Shown: piece by piece, positions 40,366 to 51,700 of the stretch | How the letters are laid out: each line of letters starts with the position of its first letter | How positions within the stretch are numbered: the stretch's first letter is position 1 | NCBI GenBank assembly: GCA_905178155.1 | Contig: CAJINV010000004.1 | Coordinates: 11,624,177-11,688,176, forward strand | DNA length: 64,000 nt | Direction of reading: 5' to 3' | Source of the DNA: Amoebophrya sp. A120 | Lineage: Eukaryota; Sar; Dinophyceae; Syndiniales; Amoebophryaceae | Program-made: the position numbers and the translations under genes | Notes under the pieces: model-generated | The model's input: only the letters and a program-made list of their open reading frames with translations | The model's database searches: none | Told to the model about the DNA's origin: nothing

Positions 40366-43300
40366 TCAATACGAGCTGTACTGCCTTTCTCGATCGCGTT
40401 GTTTCCTTATCTCCGGCTGGACCAACAGCCTATGGTAAGTCCCCAGCAGTATCAAAACCGCACACAGAATCGCGGTGATGATTCCCCAGGCGGTTTCGTT
40501 GTTCTGAATCTTCAAGGCCGCGAAAACGACAAATTGGAAGCCGGACAAAAAGATGAAGACCCGCCGGAAATATTTTATCCTCCTCGGGTTCAACAAGATT
40601 GCCCCCGTGGGCGCGCCGAAGACGACGATGGGCACGGTGACGCTCCAGCACTTCCTATCCTGAAAAAAAACGTCCCCACCCCAGAATGTCATGCAGATTT
40701 GCAATGACAAGGAAATTTGTGATGCGCATACCCATAGTAGACATTTCCAATCGTGTTTTAGAATTTGTGATGCTGTGAACAGGACAAGCAGATGAATCTG
40801 TGATCCGGCTGCACTTGCTAACCTGCACTACACTGCGGAGTGCAACTTGTCATGCGTGACTCCCAAAACTCCTAGCTTTGTGTTGCAAAATCCCCATCCT
40901 GACTCTGGTGTGGGGACGTTTTTGCTCAGGATACTTCCAAACCCGGTCCGACGGGCCGCCGTTGTACAGCACTAAGAAGGAAACGAGCCAGGAAGACACC
41001 GCCTGGGAAACGACGGAACAGAGGGTGATCGTGGTAATGTCCAGCTGCTCTTTCGTCCCCGATAAGGGGTTCCAGACGAACACACACGCCATAAAAACCC
41101 CGACCACCATCGCGCCGCCACCTATGTGCGCGGATAACACGCCGCCGAAAACCGCGAAAAGCATCATGAGCAGGTACTTCAACTCGTAAACCCCCTGTCT
41201 TTCCGACAAGGGCGCGCGGGGGGTCAACGTGCCGGTGGAGATCCGGTCGGAAAGACGGTCTATCTCAAGCGATTTGTCGAGGTCCAGGGTGAAAACGCCG
41301 GTGAGCAGCTTTTTTTTCACGGGTATGAATTGCAAAAATGTCTGGGCCTGGAAGATTCCAACTTGTCATGGTAAATCTGAAGCAAGCGAAAATCTGTGTT
41401 GCATGAGTGCCAAGAACTGTACATTTTTGACCAAGTTGTAGTAGTAGTAGTAGTAGTAGTACCATTTAACTCCTGGCGGGTGGGCGTTAGACAGATTTAG
41501 CCTCTGCCAATACCTGGGCGTTAGAACAGATTTAGCCTCTGCCGATACCCCTAGGTGGAGACGCGGTCCACTTCCTAACTACCACCCGGCTGCACCTGCA
41601 AAACCGCTATCGATTGCTTACGCATGGCTACAGCCAGTGGGCGCTATGTGTGGCTGACCTGCCTTACCATCCAAGCCCGCGAGCAAGGTGGAGTTCCAGT
41701 ATTGCCTTGATGGGTTAGTCTTACAAACTTGCTCGAAGAACTACGTGCGTGGCCGGTTGCGCGCTAAAAAGTATACAGGGGGTCTAATGATCAGACACGG
41801 TGATCCTATCACGATGGCGGACGACCCAGCGGCGTGTCCTTTTCAGACACGTTTTACCGATCTGCTTCCCGCGCCCTTTTATATGCGTTTCCATAGAAAC
41901 GGCCCGCGGAGCTCCGCATTCGCAGAGCCGCCATCGCGCCCGCCCCGGGGGGACCCCTTGGGGAAGGGGGGTGCTGCATTAGCGCAGTCTTTTAAATTAG
42001 CAACCCTGGCACCACTTCTGTTATATAGTTTCTCTTTCTTCTCTTTCTTTTTCTTTTTGTTTCCTAGCGCGTCAGTGCATGCGGTTCGCCGGTGCAAGGA
42101 GAGGAAAAGCAGCGCCGTGCCTTTACGGCTGGCGGGAACGAAATGATTACAAGTGCATGAGTGCCAAGAACTGTACATTTTTGACCAAGTTGGAGGGGAG
42201 TTTCTCATGCAGGATAGGCATGGCAGAGACCTCGCAGAGTCTGTCATGCTAAGTCCCGCATTCCAGACCTCATGGGTCATGGAAAATCTGCATGACAAGT
42301 CTACACTTTTCCAGACCCAGACATTTTTACATTTGATAACGGGGACTATGGGAACTTGCACTTGATCGCCGAGTTCATCGACGGACTCGGTTTCCTGTGC
42401 ATTTTGGTTTTGATGGTTTTCATCCTCGTCCTTTGCCGCGGAGCTAGTACCTCCGGAATTTGCTGCTGCGCTGTTGTCGTCAGCAATGATGTGGACCTCT
42501 TTTTTGACTTTCTGTTTCTGGTCTGTTCCTCCTGGTGCGACGGCGGGGTCAACATTTTCACTTTCTCTACCGGGACCAGATGGTTGTGGTGGTGGTGGTG
42601 GTTCTCCTGGATATTCTACTCTGACAACTTCCTGTTTCGGTTGCTCTCTGAGGTTAAACGGGTCCATGATTTGCAGATGTATTTGCTGCTCCACGGCCAC
42701 GGCATTTGCCGCCGCCAGAGCCGCGGCCTCTGCGTCTCTTCCTGAATTGCTGCCGTCGCGGAGGGTGTCTTGGAAGGTCGGGGATCCGAGAATTTGCGGC
42801 AGGTTCTTCATCTTCTCTACCTTTTCTCTCTCCCGCTTCAGTTTGGAATTGGACGCATCGTTGTTGTTCTTGTTACCGCTTCCTGTACCGGAAGAGGAAG
42901 ACACGTTTTCCGCCGGCGTTCCGGCACCACATGACTGTAGTTTTGCTCGTGGTTCTCCTTTACTATCTTTTGACGCGGTCTCCGCATTGGTGCCGTCGTT
43001 ATTCGCTCCACCGGACGTCGCGTTTTTTCCCCCCGGAGCTGCTGGGTCGTCTTTTGGTACTACAACTCTTGGCGCCTGCAGCCAGGGAATGAGCTCGCAG
43101 AAGTAGAAGAAGATAATGGAGAAGCAGAGCAAATTTGTCGTGAAGGCGCAGTTCAGAGCGAAGCTGTCGATTGGTAGTGGGAACGAAATCGCCAGGGATA
43201 TGGTACCCACGACGCAGTTGATTAGCAGAACGTCTTGCCTTAAGAGGTGGCGTCGGCGAAGCAGAATCAGGTAGGTGGCGGCACCTGGGGAGGAGAGATC

Positions 43301-44289
43301 ATGAATTTTGAATAGTGCAAGAACCGATGTAGACGAGACCAATTGCGACTATCGCACTACGTACGTGCATGCGACATGATGAAGCACAATGGATACATAA
43401 GGTTAACAAGTCCAATCGAATAGTACCCATTCCCACGCTCTGTATGATCGCCGCAAAGTCCCTCCCCTCTATCGGATCGAACTCCAGCAACAAAACCCCG
43501 ACCGGGTACGCCGTGCTGCCGCCTCCGAGCGGCGTGCTTCCCGCGAAAAAGCTACCCGGTATCATGGCGAGCGACATGGGGTAGTACTTGGAGATCGTGT
43601 CCGTGAAGTAGTTATGCATTGCAAATATGTCTGGGTCTGGAAGGTCGCAACTTCTTGTGATGCGCATTTCACAACACAGGCAAATCTCTCATGCATAGGC
43701 AGCAAGAGATGTCCATTTTCTGTCACTACCGTGTGGGATTTGTCATGCGGATTATTAAGCAATGCGGAAGCTTTTCGAAGTCTGTGACGCGAGAGCTTCC
43801 ATGACAGACATTCTGTGTCATGCAAAAGCAGCATGACTCTTCCAGACCCAAGCATATGTGCACTCGATAGTAGTCGTCCTCGGCGGAGATCATGGCGTAA
43901 GCCCAGAGGGTATCAAATGCAAAAATGCCTGGGTCTGGAAACTTGTGATGCTGGGCGACGTATCATGAGGAGGCCACAAGTGCTGGCTCAGCATGACAAG
44001 TTTCTGAGCTTCTAGGTGTTGCCTATTCTGCATGACAAACTGCGTTTCTGCATGACAGAAAAATGGTTGGACCTCTTGGGTAGCGTGCATGACAGATTTA
44101 ACAGTCATGCCAGACACGCATGACAAACATGCATTCTTCCAGACCCAGACATATTTGCAATCCATAGAGGGTTAAGACGATCATCGCCGGCATGAACGTG
44201 ACTAGATACCAGAAAATCGAGTCCGCCCTCGACCGACTGATAAACGTCGGCCCGGCGCCCGTCACGCCCGGCTCCCAGGAAGAACTCAT
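40366..44289 (-). CDS. TauE/SafE-type membrane transporter (651 aa, four introners plus one GT-AG intron)
   Basis: Exons: 44289-44167, 43910-43870, 43612-43427, 43284-42339, 41323-40934, 40655-40366. Introners separate all but the third and fourth, which are divided by an ordinary intron at 43426-43285 (GTACT...CCCCAG). The sum is 652 codons exactly. The two halves each carry a Gly-rich helix typical of TauE/SafE (sulfite exporter-like) proteins: GSFFAGSTPLGGGSTAYPV with downstream FAAIIQSVGMGAA in the first, GGVLSAHIGGGAMVVGVF in the second. A VPIVVFGAPTGAILL segment follows the second half. About eight hydrophobic helices flank a Ser/Asn/Pro-rich cytosolic linker of about 240 residues, much longer than in bacterial relatives. 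The substrate is unknown; organic or inorganic sulfur anions are the family precedent. ATG 44289 is the first in-frame ATG; an upstream exon cannot be excluded. Confidence 0.7.
40656..40933. mobile_element. Introner, family C
   Basis: Left end TATCCTGAAAAAAAACGTCC, right end GACGTTTTTGCTCAGGATA. Perfect TSD cttcc. Frame kept (DRVWK then RKCWSVTV). Confidence 0.95.
41400..41438. repeat. Left copy of a 39-bp duplication
   Basis: Runs from TGCATGAGTGCCAAGAACTG to TTTTTGACCAAGTTG and is identical to 42154-42192. It flanks the insertion between them. Confidence 0.93.
41439..42153. mobile_element. Unclassified 715-bp insertion with a (TAG)n end
   Basis: Flanked by identical 39-bp duplications. 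The left end is a (TAG)7 array, next to two tandem copies of a unit with CAGATTTAGCCTCTGCC (about 41487-41548). The right half is GC-rich, with a pyrimidine run (about 42029-42060). A microsatellite tail and a target duplication suggest a retroposon inserted in minus orientation; no reverse-transcriptase sequence is present and no tRNA-like promoter was found. Confidence 0.65.
42154..42192. repeat. Right copy of the 39-bp duplication
   Basis: Identical to 41400-41438; the introner resumes here. Confidence 0.93.
43285..43426 (-). other. Canonical GT-AG spliceosomal intron
   Basis: 142 nt, donor GTACTATTCG, acceptor preceded by a C/T-rich stretch (CTCTCCTCCCCAG). Removal joins QSVGMG to AATYLILL in the transporter gene. 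It has no TIRs and no target duplication, so it differs from the introners of the same gene. Confidence 0.75.
43613..43869. mobile_element. Introner, family A
   Basis: Left end TATGCATTGCAAATATG, right end GCATATGTGCACTCGATA. Perfect TSD gtagt. Confidence 0.94.
43911..44166. mobile_element. Introner, family A
   Basis: TIRs TATCAAATGCAAAAATG and CATATTTGCAATCCATA, perfect TSD gaggg. The exon between this and 43613-43869 is only 41 nt. Confidence 0.95.
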
Positions 44290-45161
44290 GGTGATCGATC
44301 TCCGCGGCCGGTCACACCAAAGTTCCAATGCAGTGTCCGCTTACAACATCTTCTTTTGTCTCTTGTACGTAGTAGCTTTGTGGTCCCGCGGTTTTGGAAC
44401 GACCAGGCCACCGCTTCCACCACCCGGGGCCCTGCCGCGGTTCGCGAGCGCGAGGAACATCATGCTACGACAATTAGAGTTTTTTTACAGGGGCGGTTTG
44501 CAACTTTCTCATAATCTTTATGGATCGATTAGTCTTTCTATCGTTCTGTGCGAACATAACCGAACAAAGTAGACGAGCACATTTTCTACAACAAGGGTAC
44601 ATAAAAAACTAGAATCTCTGAATGCGTATTTCTAAACAAGAGCGACAAGAAGTATGAGTCAAACCAATTAAGAAGAGGATGATGAAGTGTGGATGCTGTC
44701 GTGTTAGTTTCATTCATAATTCATTGGTTCTCCGTGCAAGAATCCGCAGTAAACCGCCTCGACTGAAACCGATTGAGTGCCAGGGCACAGAAGTAAACTT
44801 GTTCATCCGCTCGTCTCCTTCAGTTTCAACATACGGGCCAGAACCGTAGTCAGACCGATCAACCGAGTGCTGACATGCGCAGAGATCAACATCGAGACCG
44901 GAAGTAGACACTAGACTGCATTTCGACTCTGAAACCATGAGTATCATCCGACATGTGATTTCACAGATCGCGCCTGAACAGGGCAAAGACAGCCAGCTGA
45001 ATACAATGAGCATATCGATATTTGATGCGCGGGATCTCCGCTTATTTTAGTTGAAATGAGCAGTAACGGTAATTATATGGTGATGCGTTCAGCAGAGAAG
45101 TTGGGCGCAGGCCCAGGCACAGCACTTATGATGTGGAATGCAATGAGTTTCATTTTCATGA
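44290..45161. other. Intergenic stretch
   Basis: It separates the transporter and the oxygenase gene. No introner end or repeat; the short open frames here look random. Confidence 0.5.
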
Positions 45162-48066
45162 CTACGAAAACGTTCCGCCTGAACTTGCGGTGAAGAGCTT
45201 GAGTTTGAGCAATGCGAAACACGAGCACGCTAGCGTTCCTAGTGTTAACCACAAGTTCGCGCTGGTCTTTGGGAGGAAGTACGCAGTTACTGTGTCTCCT
45301 GCCGCGATTGCGTCTCTCCAGTTTTTCCAGAAAGCCAGATACGCCCCACTCGCCGCGACCCCGACACTGCCGACGCAAGCCCAGGACCGCAAGCTTTGCC
45401 AGAACAGAAAGTCGACCCACTTCGCAAACTTGCAGTTGAATTGCACTCGTTTCCAGGCCAATTCCGGGTTGGTGAACTGCAAGTCCCGCTGCTTGCCGAT
45501 GATTTGCGGCCTTACGGTCACCGAGCAAATATACCGGAGGTAGAAACGGACGAGCTCGCGGTGCCACAAAACGTCTCCGAACCCCGCACAATCCGTGTAC
45601 GTGGACAGTTCGGAATCTTCAACGACGCGACTCGTTGGCGAATGCGTTTCTTTCCAAGGACTCTTTATCATCTCGTCCTTGATGTTGTAGTTGACCTGGC
45701 CGTCCGTGAGCTGCTGCGAGTCTTCGCGCCCCGGCGTTTTCGTAACGCTGCTTCTTCTACTGTTCATCGTACTTCCTGCTCTAACTGGCGAATTTGTGCT
45801 ATCCTTCACTGCGATCCGTTTCTTTCCGCCCATCAAGCGCTCGGATTCGCACGCGAGCAAAAACATGCCCTTGTAGAACCCCACGCCCAGCCCGCTCCAC
45901 CACCCGAAACCAGTAATCGCGGCGTCGCGGAGCCGGAAAGCCGAGTTTCTCGCGGTGTTCAACCGCTGCGGCATGAATATCGTACGGAAAAAGTGTTTCA
46001 CTGTAAGGATTTTGCAAGTTTTGCATCACAAGTTTGTTCTACATCACAGGGAAAATTTGCCATGCGCGATTCCCAACGGAAAACACAGCTAAAAATCTAT
46101 TGTCTTGCATGTGTAGCAAGAGAAACACTTCTCAGATGCATTTTCTGCATTACAAGTTTACAGTGAAACAGTTTTTTCTTGCGATAATGAAGACGAGAAA
46201 CTCTTCGAGGTATTCGTTCATTTTCTCCACGGACTCGCACACATTGTAGTCATTTCGCAAGAAAAAAGTGTTACATTTACACATTGTGTTGCAAGACCGG
46301 CAACAAAGACAACCTCTCTCATGCAGGAAATGCTTGGGAGCCTCGTTTCCTTCCTGTTTTCCCTTATTATCTTCGCATCACAAGTTTTCGCTGCCACACA
46401 GAGAAAATTTGTGATGCAGAAACTCCGACAAAAGTGTAAGTGTAACACTTTTTTCTCGTGATAAGTCATCCTGAATCCCGAGCAAATAGCCGATGAACCG
46501 CCAGCAGTGAACCATGTCTTCCTTGTCCTGTTTCGAGAGTTTCGCCTTCTCCTGGTTGATATCAACTGTAAAAATGTCTGGGTCTCGAAGATTCTGACAC
46601 TTGTCATGCACGTTTTGCATGAGCCCTGATGTCTGTGATGCATGTTCTAGCATGCTAGATTTTTTGAGAGCTTCTTGGTGCCTATTCCGCATGACAAATG
46701 CCCTCTCCGCGTAGCAAATATTACATTCCTTTTGGTACTCATGCGATACAGATTCTTCTGGAATCCAACTGCAGCATCACAAGTTGCATTCTTCCAGACC
46801 CAGACATATTTGCATTTGATAGTTGAACGACAGCTCGGCTTCGAAAATGCTGATGCACAGGCCGGAAAACACCAGTTGCACCTCCGCTACGTCGTATTGG
46901 GAAAGAGGAATGCCGATGTTCTTCTCCTGTTCTTCATTGTAGTAGCGCTTGGACTTCCGGGGTTGACGCTCCTGGGTAGAAGTAGCCGCGGGACTGATGT
47001 CAACTGCACCCTGGACTGATACGTCGTTGGTACTAGTACTGCTGTTCTTCGAGTTCGTCATCATTATGTTCTCTTGCTGCATCGCTTTTCTCCGCACAAA
47101 CTCGTGCACTTTCCTTACCGCAAATGCACTCTTGCGAAACCGCGAGTCTGCTCCTTTCACGTCCTCAAACCGGAACCAGTCCAGCCACCGGAAAAACGTC
47201 TGCCGGTACCGCAGAATCGCCGCCATGGGGCTGGAGCTGTAGCCGCTGTATTCTAAAATTTCGCTGAACCGCGCCACAGACAAACCGACGAGGAGCGACA
47301 TCCCGAGGCTCATGGCGGCGCGGAGGAGGTGCTTGTTCCAGAGTCTTTGCCCCCGGGTGACGGCCTCGAAGTCCACCCAGGGAGGGAGATATTTGTTGGT
47401 TTTGTCGTTGAAGTCGCCGAGGAAGCAGGGCGGCTCGTGCGTTTCAAGGAACTCGTTGTATCCTGTGTAAAAACATCCCCACCCCAGAGTTGTGATGCAG
47501 ATCTGCAAGCGCGAGCGCATTTGTAATGCGCATCCCCATGATAGGCATTTCCGATCGTGTTTTGGAACTTGTATGTAATGCTGTAAACAGGAGAAGCACA
47601 TGGATTTGTAATGCGACTTCCCTTGCTAAACTGCACTACACTACAGCCTGAAATTTGTCATGCAGGGCTTCCAAAGCTTCACGGTTTGTGTTGCAAAGTC
47701 CCCATCTAGACTCTGGTGTGGGGACGTTTTTACTCAAGATACGTTGTCGGTGTCGTTTTGTACGGTTTTCGCGTCGCTAGCTTGGCAGTTGTTGGAATTC
47801 TTTTCACCCTTGCTCGTGTCCTTGTCCGCTGCGTTCTTTTTGGCACGACCGTTAGTTGGCGTTTTTCCGTACCCCGGGTGCCCACACATCAGATCTGAGT
47901 CGGAAAGGTCCTGCGCGGCTTTCGGATCCCCGATGGCCACACCTTCTTCCACATGCTTTTTCCAGGCGAATTGGTAGGGCGGAGGTCGCAGGGTCTTCCT
48001 CTGGTCCCACGACCTCACCAAGCCCGGGTAGTCTGTGGCGTAGCGCCGCTCGAAGGAGGATGTCAT
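45162..48066 (-). CDS. mpaB / latex-clearing-type (DUF2236) oxygenase (639 aa, four introners)
   Basis: Exons: 48066-47742, 47458-46822, 46559-46464, 46252-46187, 45977-45162; the sum is 640 codons exactly, ATG at 48066, TAG at 45162. The family signature is the segment HCWRFIGYLLGIQDDYN at about 333-349, the W-R-hydrophobic-GYLLGI core of ER-bound oxygenase mpaB and rubber oxygenase proteins. It ends across the introner at 46253-46463. Upstream lie ARFSEILEYSGYSSSP and VRKVHEFVRRKAM, the last resembling the VR-x2-H-x2-VR helix of that family; downstream come VFMPQRLNTARNSAFRLRD and hydrophobic stretches near the C-terminus. Proteins of this type bind haem and oxidise lipids or isoprenoids; the substrate here is unknown. 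The N-terminal 110 residues are hydrophilic and not conserved in any family I know. Confidence 0.7.
45978..46186. mobile_element. Introner, family E
   Basis: Left end TATCGTACGGAAAAAGTG, right end ACAGTTTTTTCTTGCGATA. Perfect TSD atgaa. Frame kept (EEFLVF then MPQRLN). Confidence 0.92.
46253..46463. mobile_element. Introner, family E
   Basis: Left end TTTCGCAAGAAAAAAGTG, right end ACACTTTTTTCTCGTGATA. Perfect TSD agtca. Frame kept (LGIQDD then YNVCESVE). Confidence 0.93.
46560..46821. mobile_element. Introner, family A
   Basis: TIRs TATCAACTGTAAAAATG and CATATTTGCATTTGATA, perfect TSD gttga. Confidence 0.95.
47459..47741. mobile_element. Introner, family C
   Basis: TIRs TATCCTGTGTAAAAACATCC and GACGTTTTTACTCAAGATA, perfect TSD cgttg. 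Frame kept (QNDTDN then EFLETHEP). Confidence 0.95.
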
Positions 48067-48711
48067 GGTGGGTCTTTATGGAAATTACACTTCAAACAGA
48101 GCGCGGGCGTCGCACCATCTCGCTGGATTTAAATTAGGGCCCTGTATCGAATAGATCGTGAACAAAACACTCAATCGCTCCGAAAAATGTCACTCAACAA
48201 GAGAGCAGCTGACCAAGCCATAACCACTCGAAAATTGATTCAGAGACGACTTGGAAAACGCGATTCAGAGGATACTTGTTTCACGATCACAGCTGTACGT
48301 TCGACATTTGCAGCTGACTTCTGGAAGGACCGAAGAAATGTGAACCGAAAGAGAGAGACTTTGTACTTATGCGTTACGATATCGATATGATAAACCACTT
48401 TGTGGTCGCACGGACGAACACAAGCACCGGGATCCGCATCGACCTACTTCTTGATTGGTCCATACTATTTTGGTTCGATGTTGCTGCTACAAAGTTGCTG
48501 TATTCTTGTGCAAGTCGCTTTCGTCTGGCAGTACAAAAGTCAAAAAAAGTACCTTTCGTTTCCGAGAGTGTGATATTAAGCTTTTCAAATCCAAAATGCG
48601 CAAGAGGTGTGCGTAAGTATGAAGTGAAGTAACACGTGATCAAAAATATTGGTGACCGTAGTAGCAGTGTAAAAAAACTTATCTGGATAATGGAAAACCA
48701 GGACCAGCCTT
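48067..48711. other. Intergenic stretch
   Basis: Between the oxygenase and the giant low-complexity gene. Nothing recognisable. Confidence 0.5.
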
Positions 48712-51700
48712 CTATTTCTTTTTCACTTTGTTTTCTTTTGGATTCGGGCCTTTTTTGTCGTCATTCTTGCTTTTTGTTTTCACCTTGTTTTCCACGGCGG
48801 CGCTGGCTTTTTTGTTTTTCTGCTTCATCGTTGCCGCTTTAGTAGTTGTACCAGCAGGAGCGCTTTTATTTTTGGTGCCACGACCACCACGCCGTTCGTC
48901 TAGTTCCTCCAAATCTTCCTCGTCCTCGTTTTCTAACGCCGCCAAATCAAACCCCTCCTCCACCTCCTCGTCGTCATTCATTCCTCCATCAATGTCATTA
49001 TCGTCCGCCAAAACGTCAAAATCCGCGACCGCTCGACCATCCCGGATCGCCTCGATATGTCTTTTCTCTTCTACCGACATCAACGGGTCCAAAAAAATCT
49101 GGTCGAACTGCTTGGCCGCCTTCTTCGTGTTGTCGACCAGCGTGTCTAGAAACTGCAGCTTGTTGTCGCTGTCCGTTTCGATCAGTTCGTCCAACGCATC
49201 CGGGTTGAGAAACAACCGCTGCGCCATTTCTTTTTTCCCGAAAAAATCGACCGGATTCTTCGGCAACAGCGCATTTTCGCTCGCGGCCTGCGTTTGCGCC
49301 TGGAACCCGCGGACGTCCACGCAAAAGAGGTTCTGGGGCAGGAAGTCGTCCTCTTCTTCCTGGGTTTCGAAGTTAATCAGGTCGATCTCCTCATCGCGGT
49401 CCAAGACTTCCGCGGTCAGGTCTTTTGACAGCTCGAAATCCGGTAAGAGACGCTTTTCCCCATCGTCGTACAGAATCCAATTGAAGGTTGCGGAAAGATT
49501 TTCGTCCAGTTTCTTCGCAGTTCTAGTTTGCCGCAAGAACTTCTGTTTTTGATCTGCAAGGACGAGAGCGTTGTTGTTTTGGTTTAATATTTCTTCCTGC
49601 TGCCCGTCGCAAAAGTTGCTCGAAGAGGAGGAGGAAGAACTGGACGAGCTTGCTTTCGCTTGATTCGCACTTGTTCCGTCGTGGCAAAAATCTTCCGTGC
49701 CGGTTATGATCTCCATGTGGTCCAGCAAGGCTTGCGGTCCCGAAGTGACCAAACTGTCCAGCTGGATGATCCCTTTGATCGGCTTTTTCACAGCAACTTG
49801 TATCGGTCGGTTCAGCAGCCGCTTGAGTTCGTCACCAGTGGAGATTTTCGTGCCCAACACGTTAAACTGCTTCCGGCAGTGGAGACAATCCAGCAGGTGT
49901 GTGCGTGTTTTCTTTCCCATCTTGTCCAAATACGCTCTCTGCAGCAACCGCCCCAGTGGCTTTGTCTTGGTCGCGGGGGCGTTCGGCGAGGGGGTTCTTG
50001 AGCCCGGGGAGGAAAGCTCATCTTCTTCGTTTGGTGAATTTTTGTCAGCTTGTGTTGCGAGTGCGACGGGTGTTTTTTTCTTTCTCCCCCGCTTTTTTTT
50101 CAGTTTCTCCGCCTCAGCCAATTCCTTCTGAAGTCTTTTTTCCTCTCTCTCTATTTCCTTCGCATTTTTCCTCTGCTCCTCAAAAACGTCGAACCCGGCT
50201 TCTTCGAACAGCAGCCGCATGCCCAACAAAGTTCTGCACTGGATCGTACTCTCCGTGAAAACCTGCCTGCGATGGCCCCACAGCTGCTCCTGGTAATTAG
50301 CCAGCCCCTTCGCGTAAAACACGATTTTCTCACGCAATGCCGGCAAAAACGGCACTCGCGCCTTCGGGTTCTCGAACAAAATCCGGGAGGCGAGGATGAG
50401 TAGCTGCGGGATCCACTCCAAGATTACCTGCAAGTCCTCGTGCATCGCGTCCTGGGCACCGGAAAAGAGCATCGCGTCCGTACTCGCGTTTGTTCCGCTG
50501 GTATCGGCATTGTCCGCGTCGTAGTGCAACTCCCGGGCCGCTTGCCACGAGTTTTGCAACTTCGTCGTGTAGGTCACCAAGTAGCAGTTGAAGCAACCGT
50601 GGTCGATGGCATTAGGGAGGAAGTAGGAGAGAGTGATTTGGTAAGGGGCGGACTTGTCGGTTTTTACCGTCGTGGCTGGGGTGATTTGCTGGTGAAGATG
50701 CTTGTTAAAGGAGGATTTGAGGTTCATTATTGCTCCGGTATCAAGTAGAGACGGTCCCGTAGTAGAAGTACTCCTACTCGACGCGGGAAGCAGAAGAGAA
50801 TCGGTCATTTCAACATCATCATCATCATCTCCCAACCCGCTTCCAGAAACCATTTTGACGTGCGCCTGCAGATAGGATCGCAACGCGTCAAAGGTGCTCG
50901 TGTCCCAGCGGCTGCGGCTGCGGACGTCGACGATCTTCCACGTTGCTGTCGTGGTGGTCGCAACTTCGTTATGCTCCGGGGGTTCCTTGTCATACGCTTC
51001 GTCGACACTAGTCGATTGTATTTTTTCGCTCGTTTCCTGCACCAAACAAGCCGTGAGGATCATGTCGTTACTGAGGGCCACATGCGTTTCCCGAATGGAT
51101 GCGACTTCGATCGAGCCGTCCAATGGCAACACTGCTGCTAGGGGGTAATGGGGCTCGCAATTGGCTGTTTCCGAAAACAGGGTCGTGAGGGTGGAAAAGG
51201 TAGAATCGACAGGGACTACCAAACCAGAATTGTCGGTGCTGCCTGACGGTGCTGCTGTGTTTTCGAGCGGCAAAAGCGTTTGTTGCGCTGGGCTTGTTGT
51301 AGCGCCACTGTGGAAGGGCACGAAGTTGTTGTGTACGGATGAAGTAGAAAACCCACCAGCAACACCTCCGCCTTTCTTACCGACTGCCTGCAGCTGCTGT
51401 GCGAAGGCCCTGCTGTCTGCTGCCAGCGGCCCGCTCGTGACGTTCTGCTGGTAGGCCGCGAGTGACAGTCCGTGTTTTTTGTGGTCAAAATTCAGATACT
51501 TCACGTTTTCGGCGGACCTTACGCTGATTGCAGCGGATTTCGCACTGGTCGGAGGAGCATCGATTTGCGATTTTCGCCCTTTGCCGCCCTTGCGAGGCTT
51601 CGAGTCAATGTGAAGATTGTCGTCCTCATTTTCTTGTATCGTGGCCAGCACAGGCGCTAACACTAGGGAAGAAGATGCTTGTACAGCTGCAGTGGGTTCT

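Larger units (their letters stand above)
41324..42338. mobile_element. Introner, family A, 1015 bp, interrupted by an insertion
   Basis: TIRs TATGAATTGCAAAAATG and CATTTTTACATTTGATA, perfect TSD acggg. Without the insertion at 41439-42153 and one copy of its 39-bp duplication it would be about 260 bp and match the subfamily of 20223-20491 and 27962-28215. Frame kept (PIVPV then KKKLLTG). Confidence 0.93.

Noticed and set aside
45073-45591. Alternative minus-strand frame at the end of the oxygenase gene
   Set aside because: It overlaps the oxygenase exon in another frame, lacks the family motifs and would need a frameshift.
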